In this document: piece by piece, positions 6,651-9,981 of the stretch
How positions within the stretch are numbered: position 1 is the first letter of the stretch
Layout: every line of letters begins with the position of its first letter
NCBI GenBank assembly: GCA_016180705.1
Contig: JACPAU010000001.1
Location: 1 to 9,981 of the forward strand
DNA length: 9,981 nucleotides
Source of the DNA: Candidatus Methylomirabilota bacterium
GTDB lineage: Bacteria > Methylomirabilota > Methylomirabilia > Methylomirabilales > JACPAU01
Reading direction: 5' to 3'
The notes under the pieces: model-generated
Told to the model about the DNA's origin: nothing
The model's database searches: none
Seen by the model: only the letters and a program-made list of their open reading frames with translations
Position numbers and translations under genes: made by a program

Positions 6651-7499
6651 ATGTTGCGATGGACCGGCAAGGGCCGCACCGAGGGTGCCGAGGCGGCGCC
6701 CGGCGGGAGCGGCGAAGACGGCGACGCGCACAGGAGGAATCCGGCCATGCTCTCCTGGTCCGCATCCCCGGCTCTCGAAGCGATCCTCCGGTCCCTCGAG
6801 GATGCCCAGCGGGCGATCGAGGAGGCGAAACGCTACCTGGAGGAGCGGCTCACCCCGTTCCAGAAGTACCTGGCGGACCAGCGGCGCAGCATGGACCAGG
6901 CGCTCCGGCAGCTGGACGCGCGCATCAAGCCCCTGAAGCAGTACCTCCAGGGGCAGGAGCAGAACCTGGAGCGGGTGGGGGCCCACCTGGACTCCGAGCT
7001 GAAGGACCAGTTCGACGAGTTCACGCGGTACCTCACCGAGCAGCGCCGGATCCTCACCGAAGCCGGCCGCTACCTGGAGGAGCAACCCAAGCCGTACCGG
7101 ATTTACCTGGATGACCAGCAGGTGACCGTGGAGATGATCTACAAGGACGTGGAGCAGAAGCTGCTGCCCTTCACGGAGCACCTGCGGGAGCAGCAGCGGA
7201 TCATGGAGCGGATCGCCCAGACCGACGTGCTCGAGGAGTTCCGGGCCCTCATGGAGTACATGACCGAGCGCCAGAAGGCCCTGGACAAGTTCGCCACGTC
7301 CGCCGAGCTGAAGCCCGAGGAACTCTTCCGCGAGACGACCGAGCTGGCCCGGAAGTACCGGAACGTAGGCGAGGGCCGCTACGCCCTGCTCGCCCGGGTG
7401 CTGGAGCGGTGCCGGGCGGCGGACGAGGCCTTCCGGCGCTCGCTGAAGCCCGCCCCTGCGGGAGAGCCCGCGACCGAGGTGTCGCGCGCTGTCAGCTAG
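6651..7499 (+). CDS. Uncharacterised helical protein with six ~25-residue repeats
   Basis: I do not recognise this 282-residue protein. It has no signal peptide or membrane helix, so it is probably cytoplasmic. Residues 1-32 are polar and Gly-rich. Residues about 40-215 are highly charged (Glu, Arg, Gln, Lys) and helical or coiled-coil. Within them P-[FLY]-x-x-[YH]-[LM]-x-x-[QR] recurs with the aromatic/His at residues 73, 98, 127, 152, 177 and 203, a spacing of 25, 29, 25, 25 and 26. The repeats at 127 and 203 lack the proline. Residues 220-270 (EELFRETTELARKYRNVGEG) end the fold and a loose tail follows. The start is uncertain: ATG 6651 has GAGG 9 nt upstream, while in-frame ATG 6747 (residue 33) has a stronger AGGAGG 9 nt upstream. 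I kept 6651 because codons 1-32 keep a high third-position GC content. The gene appears to have its own promoter and its stop overlaps the convergent neighbour. A scaffolding or membrane-surface role would be guesswork. Confidence 0.8.
   Translation: MLRWTGKGRTEGAEAAPGGSGEDGDAHRRNPAMLSWSASPALEAILRSLEDAQRAIEEAKRYLEERLTPFQKYLADQRRSMDQALRQLDARIKPLKQYLQGQEQNLERVGAHLDSELKDQFDEFTRYLTEQRRILTEAGRYLEEQPKPYRIYLDDQQVTVEMIYKDVEQKLLPFTEHLREQQRIMERIAQTDVLEEFRALMEYMTERQKALDKFATSAELKPEELFRETTELARKYRNVGEGRYALLARVLERCRAADEAFRRSLKPAPAGEPATEVSRAVS
6732..6737 (+). promoter_or_regulatory. Internal Shine-Dalgarno favouring a start at ATG 6747
   Basis: AGGAGG ends 9 nt before the in-frame ATG at 6747. It is a better ribosome site than the GAGG at 6638-6641 that serves ATG 6651. 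Either the true protein is 250 aa, starting MLSWSASPALEAIL, or two forms are made. Confidence 0.55.
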
Positions 7500-7888
7500 G
7501 TGCCCCCCGCCTCCCGTCTCCCCGTCCCGCCTTCCCCCGATGGACCGGCCCCGCCGGGCCGGGCGCCGGCCGCCCCGTCTCCCGGGGCCGGCAGGGCCTC
7601 GGCGATCAGGTCCTCGAGCGTCCGGGCCGGCGGGGATCCGGCCGTCAGGCGGTCGGCGAGCAGGTCCGCGATGACCTGCCGGTGGCGGGCCTCCATGAAG
7701 GCACGGATCTGCTCGGCGGAGGCCTGCGGGCCCAGGATCTCGGCGTAGGGAACCTTGAGACGGCCGAGGATAGCCCCCGACTCGTAGACCAGGGTCAGCA
7801 GGCAGGGATTCTCGCTCCCAAGGTCCTCGGTCTGGATGTGGTAGCGACGCCCGCGGTGCTGGACCTCGCTGTTGAAGCCCGGGACCAT
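7496..7888 (-). CDS. Small conserved hypothetical protein (VPGFN...YHIQTED type)
   Basis: A 130-residue minus-strand gene of unknown function. The N-terminal 55 residues (MVPGFNSEVQHRGRRYHIQTED, key parts PGFN, G-x-x-YHIQTED and NP, then LVYESGAILGRLKVPYAEIL) resemble short hypothetical proteins I recall from deltaproteobacterial and related genomes. Residues about 57-100 are helical (AEQIRAFMEARHRQVIADLLADRL), and the last 28 are Ala/Gly/Pro-rich and probably disordered. There is no signal peptide or membrane helix. The frame stays open to 8056, but I chose ATG 7888 because the homology-like part starts there and GGGAGGG (7893-7899, minus strand) sits just upstream; the longer version would run into ddl. 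The TAG stop overlaps that of the convergent helical-repeat gene by 4 bp. The start is 73 nt from the divergent ddl start, so the two could share a control region. Confidence 0.7.
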   Translation of the reverse strand: MVPGFNSEVQHRGRRYHIQTEDLGSENPCLLTLVYESGAILGRLKVPYAEILGPQASAEQIRAFMEARHRQVIADLLADRLTAGSPPARTLEDLIAEALPAPGDGAAGARPGGAGPSGEGGTGRREAGGT

Positions 7889-7907
7889 GCGACCCTCCCG
7901 GGGCGTC

Positions 7908-7936
7908 ACGGTAGCACGGGGGCCTGGGCGGTGCAA
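7908..7936 (-). promoter_or_regulatory. Weak candidate promoter for the minus-strand hypothetical gene
   Basis: Read on the minus strand, TTGCAC (7931-7936) is followed by 17 nt and TACCGT (7908-7913), with TGC directly before the -10. The boxes match consensus at only 3 of 6 each. The implied start near 7901 leaves just enough leader for the GGGAGGG ribosome site. In DNA this GC-rich such a match can arise by chance. Confidence 0.25.
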
Positions 7937-7961
7937 CGGGCAGCGCGGATGGGATAGAGGA

Positions 7962-9065
7962 ATGGCGGAGCGCTTGCGCGTCGGGGTGATCTTCGGCGGC
8001 CGCTCCGGCGAGCACGAGGTCTCGCTGGCCTCGGCGGCCTCCGTCGTGGCGGCCATGGACCGCAGCCGCTACGAGCCGATCCTGCTCTACATCACCAAGG
8101 CGGGCACCTGGCACCGCGTGGAGGCGGTGCCCCGCGCCCCCTCCCAGCCGGATGGGGGCCGCCTGACCCTCGCCCCCGACCCGGGGCCGCCGGCCTTCGC
8201 CACCGTGACGGCCGACGGCGCCTTCGCGCCCGCCCCCCTCGCCCTGGAGCTGGCATTTCCCGTCCTCCACGGGACCTACGGGGAGGACGGGACGGTGCAG
8301 GGGCTGCTGGAACTCCTGGACCTCCCCTACGTGGGCGCGGGGGTGCTCGGCTCGGCCCTCGGGATGGACAAGGCACACATGAAGGCGGCCTTCCGGCAGG
8401 CCGGACTGCCCGTCGTGGAGTACGAAATCCTGCCGGCCCGCCGGTGGGAGGAGGACCCCGAGGCGTGCCTCGCGGCCCTGACCCGCCGGTTCCCCTTCCC
8501 CTGCTTCGTGAAGCCGGCGAATCTGGGTTCGAGCGTCGGCGTCAGCAAGGCGGTGGACCCGGCGGGCCTTCGAGCGGCCCTCGCGCTCGCCGCCCGCTAC
8601 GACCGCAAGCTCATCGTGGAGCGCGGGCTCGCCGCCCGGGAGATCGAGGTGAGCGTCCTGGGCAACGAGGCCCCCGAGGCCTCGGTGCCGGGCGAGATCC
8701 TCCCCGCCCGGGAGTGGTACGACTACCAGGCCAAGTACGCCCCGGGCGGGGCTGAGGCGAAGATTCCGGCGGCGCTGCCGCCGCGGTTGGCCGAGGAGTT
8801 CCGGGCCCTCGCCCTCAGGGCCTACACCGCGATCGACTGCGCCGGCATGGCCCGCGTGGACTTCTTCCTGGAGCGGGGGACGGATCGAATTTACGTGAAC
8901 GAGATCAACACCATCCCCGGCTTCACGGCCACCTCAGTCTACCCGAAACTCTGGGAGGCGACCGGGCTGTCCTACCCGGCCCTGATCGACCGGCTGATCG
9001 CCCTCGCCCTGGACCGCCACCGGGAGCGGGGCCGGCGGACGACCTCCTTCCAGCCGGACCGCTGA
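7962..9065 (+). CDS. ddl: D-alanine--D-alanine ligase
   Basis: An ATP-grasp enzyme of 367 aa, normal for the family, that joins two D-alanines into the dipeptide used at the end of the peptidoglycan stem peptide; it acts in the cytoplasm. Motifs: N-terminal [11 protein letters not shown] (residues 11-21, with the D-Ala-binding Glu17), HGTYGEDG (103-110), [16 protein letters not shown] (about 181-196, ATP-grasp lysine and Gly/Ser loop), the omega-loop WYDYQAKY (252-259), ARVDFF (about 297-302) and NEINTIPG (313-320) with the Mg-binding Glu/Asn. The omega-loop keeps the Tyr associated with D-Ala-D-Ala rather than D-Ala-D-lactate ligases, so vancomycin-resistance-type activity is not expected. 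The open frame begins at 7872, but ATG 7962 is the natural start: it begins [13 protein letters not shown] and avoids overlap with the divergent gene. Its ribosome site is mediocre (GGGA 7 nt upstream). An exbB-type gene follows after 10 nt. Confidence 0.97.
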   Translation: MAERLRVGVIFGGRSGEHEVSLASAASVVAAMDRSRYEPILLYITKAGTWHRVEAVPRAPSQPDGGRLTLAPDPGPPAFATVTADGAFAPAPLALELAFPVLHGTYGEDGTVQGLLELLDLPYVGAGVLGSALGMDKAHMKAAFRQAGLPVVEYEILPARRWEEDPEACLAALTRRFPFPCFVKPANLGSSVGVSKAVDPAGLRAALALAARYDRKLIVERGLAAREIEVSVLGNEAPEASVPGEILPAREWYDYQAKYAPGGAEAKIPAALPPRLAEEFRALALRAYTAIDCAGMARVDFFLERGTDRIYVNEINTIPGFTATSVYPKLWEATGLSYPALIDRLIALALDRHRERGRRTTSFQPDR

Positions 9066-9075
9066 CGGAGCGCCG

Positions 9076-9753
9076 ATGTTCGACCAGGGTGCCCTCCAGC
9101 TCTTCCTCCGCGGCGGGGTCACCCTGCTCATCCTCGCCGCCTGCTCGATCTACTCGCTCGCCGTCATCCTGGAGCGGGCCCTCGTCTACCGCCGCATCAC
9201 CCGGGCCGTGGCGGCGGTACGCGCGGAGGTGGAGGAGGCCCTCGCGGCGGGAAAGGTGGCGGATGCGGCCGCCGCCTGCGAGGCCCGCCGGCACCATCCC
9301 GTGGCGGCCGTCTTCGCGGCCGGGCTCATCCCCCTCCAGCGCGCGCTCGAGCGCCGCTTCGCCCTGGCCCCGGGGCCGGACCTGACCGCCGCGCTGGAGG
9401 CGATCCGGGGCGCCGCGGCCCGGGAGACGGCCGAGCAGATCGCGCACCTCGAGCGGCGGCTCCCCTCGTTGGCCACGCTCGGCAACGTGAGCCCCTTCAT
9501 CGGGCTCTTCGGCACGGTCCTGGGGATCATCCGGGCCTTCGAGGCCATCGCCGCCACCGGCTCGGGCGGTCTCGCGGTGGTCTCGGCCGGGATCGCCGAG
9601 GCGCTCGTGGCGACGGCCGCCGGCCTCTTCGTCGCGATCCCCGCGGTCATCGCCTATAACTACTTCGTCGGCCGGGTGAAAGGCTTCACGCAGGAGATGG
9701 ACCGGGCCGGGCAGGTCGTGGCGGAGGCGGCCCTGCGCGAGGCAACCCGGTAG
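9076..9753 (+). CDS. ExbB/TolQ/MotA-family proton channel subunit
   Basis: A 225-residue inner-membrane protein of the ExbB/TolQ family, which with an ExbD/TolR partner uses the proton gradient to drive TonB-dependent uptake or Tol-Pal envelope constriction. Three helices are visible: about 14-34, then after a long cytoplasmic region 133-158, and 168-195. Functional residues are kept: T147 in [16 protein letters not shown], and E175 and T180 in [20 protein letters not shown], matching Thr148, Glu176 and Thr181 of E. coli ExbB. The start ATG has GGAG 5 nt upstream and lies 10 nt after ddl; the partner gene begins 8 nt after its stop. Sequence alone does not separate ExbB from TolQ. If tolA, tolB and pal follow beyond the window it is TolQ; a tonB gene would favour ExbB. 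Confidence 0.93.
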   Translation: MFDQGALQLFLRGGVTLLILAACSIYSLAVILERALVYRRITRAVAAVRAEVEEALAAGKVADAAAACEARRHHPVAAVFAAGLIPLQRALERRFALAPGPDLTAALEAIRGAAARETAEQIAHLERRLPSLATLGNVSPFIGLFGTVLGIIRAFEAIAATGSGGLAVVSAGIAEALVATAAGLFVAIPAVIAYNYFVGRVKGFTQEMDRAGQVVAEAALREATR

Positions 9754-9761
9754 GAGAGAGC

Positions 9762-9981
9762 ATGCAGCCGTCGGCAGGACCCACGCGGCGCGACCGGCGC
9801 CTCCTCTCCGAGATCAACGTCACGCCGCTGGTGGACGTGGTGCTCGTCCTGTTGATTATTTTCATGGTGACGACCCCGATGCTGCAGCGGGGGACGGACG
9901 TCGATCTCCCCCGCTCCCGGACGGGGACAGCCAAGGCCGAGGACCGGCTCACGCTGACGCTGGCGCGGGACCGCCGGGTCT
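9762..9981 (+). CDS. ExbD/TolR-family proton channel partner, 3' truncated by window edge
   Basis: The first 73 codons of an ExbD/TolR protein. A short cytoplasmic N-terminus with RRDRR precedes the single transmembrane helix: [20 protein letters not shown], residues 17-36. The helix holds the essential proton-carrying Asp at residue 25, the same number as in E. coli ExbD. The periplasmic part starts with [16 protein letters not shown], typical of the family, and runs off the window. The ribosome site AGGAG (9752-9756) overlaps the stop of the upstream channel gene, with 5 nt to the ATG, so the two are translationally linked as expected for a stoichiometric complex. Confidence 0.95.
   Translation, partial: MQPSAGPTRRDRRLLSEINVTPLVDVVLVLLIIFMVTTPMLQRGTDVDLPRSRTGTAKAEDRLTLTLARDRRV

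Noticed and set aside
7889..8056. N-terminal extension of the minus-strand hypothetical protein by 56 residues
   Set aside because: It would overlap ddl's 5' end, has no domain-like sequence, and ATG 7888 has a good ribosome site with the conserved-looking block starting there.
6498..8378. Minus-strand open frame of 626 codons
   Set aside because: It runs opposite the repeat gene and ddl, which have clear coding signals, and is low-complexity Gly/Arg/Pro/Leu. In very GC-rich DNA antisense frames stay open by chance.

Overview
The window is very GC-rich bacterial DNA with strong GC preference at third codon positions over most of its length. An ExbB/ExbD-type inner-membrane proton channel and a D-Ala-D-Ala ligase point to a peptidoglycan-containing, probably two-membrane bacterium. 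The style fits candidate phyla such as Rokubacteria/Methylomirabilota or a deltaproteobacterium-like lineage, but no marker gene here fixes the taxonomy. Nine protein genes are supported, eight on + and one on -; two are cut by the window edges. I saw no tRNA, rRNA, CRISPR array, transposase or IS end.

Region 1 (1-6391) is a surface-glycan block on the + strand. It starts with the 3' end of a nucleotide-sugar dehydrogenase (UDP-HexNAc dehydrogenase type). A WecA/MraY-family polyprenyl-phosphate phosphosugar transferase follows 3 nt later, then a small two-helix DUF4321-type membrane protein that overlaps it by 20 nt. Two large polytopic proteins come next. One is GT-C-like with a DxD-WWH first loop and a C-terminal TPR region; the other is a YfhO-family protein. 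Together they suggest making an acidic sugar nucleotide, loading a sugar phosphate onto undecaprenyl phosphate, and modifying lipid-linked glycan on the outer face of the membrane. The YfhO-like gene is clearly lower in GC than its surroundings and uses codons rare elsewhere in the window.

Region 2 (6392-7960) begins with a 259-nt intergenic stretch holding a good sigma-70-like promoter. It drives a cytoplasmic, all-helical protein built from six degenerate repeats of about 25 residues, which I cannot assign to a known family. This gene converges with a small minus-strand conserved hypothetical gene; their TAG stops share the palindrome CTAG.

Region 3 (7962-9981) runs ddl (D-alanine--D-alanine ligase), then an ExbB/TolQ-type proton channel, then the start of an ExbD/TolR-type partner. 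Gaps are short (10 and 8 nt), so this looks like an operon linking peptidoglycan precursor synthesis with a Tol/Ton energising complex.

No clearly new multi-gene system is visible. The best candidates for undescribed biology are the 25-residue repeat protein and its convergent small neighbour, and the tandem pair of GT-C-like proteins.
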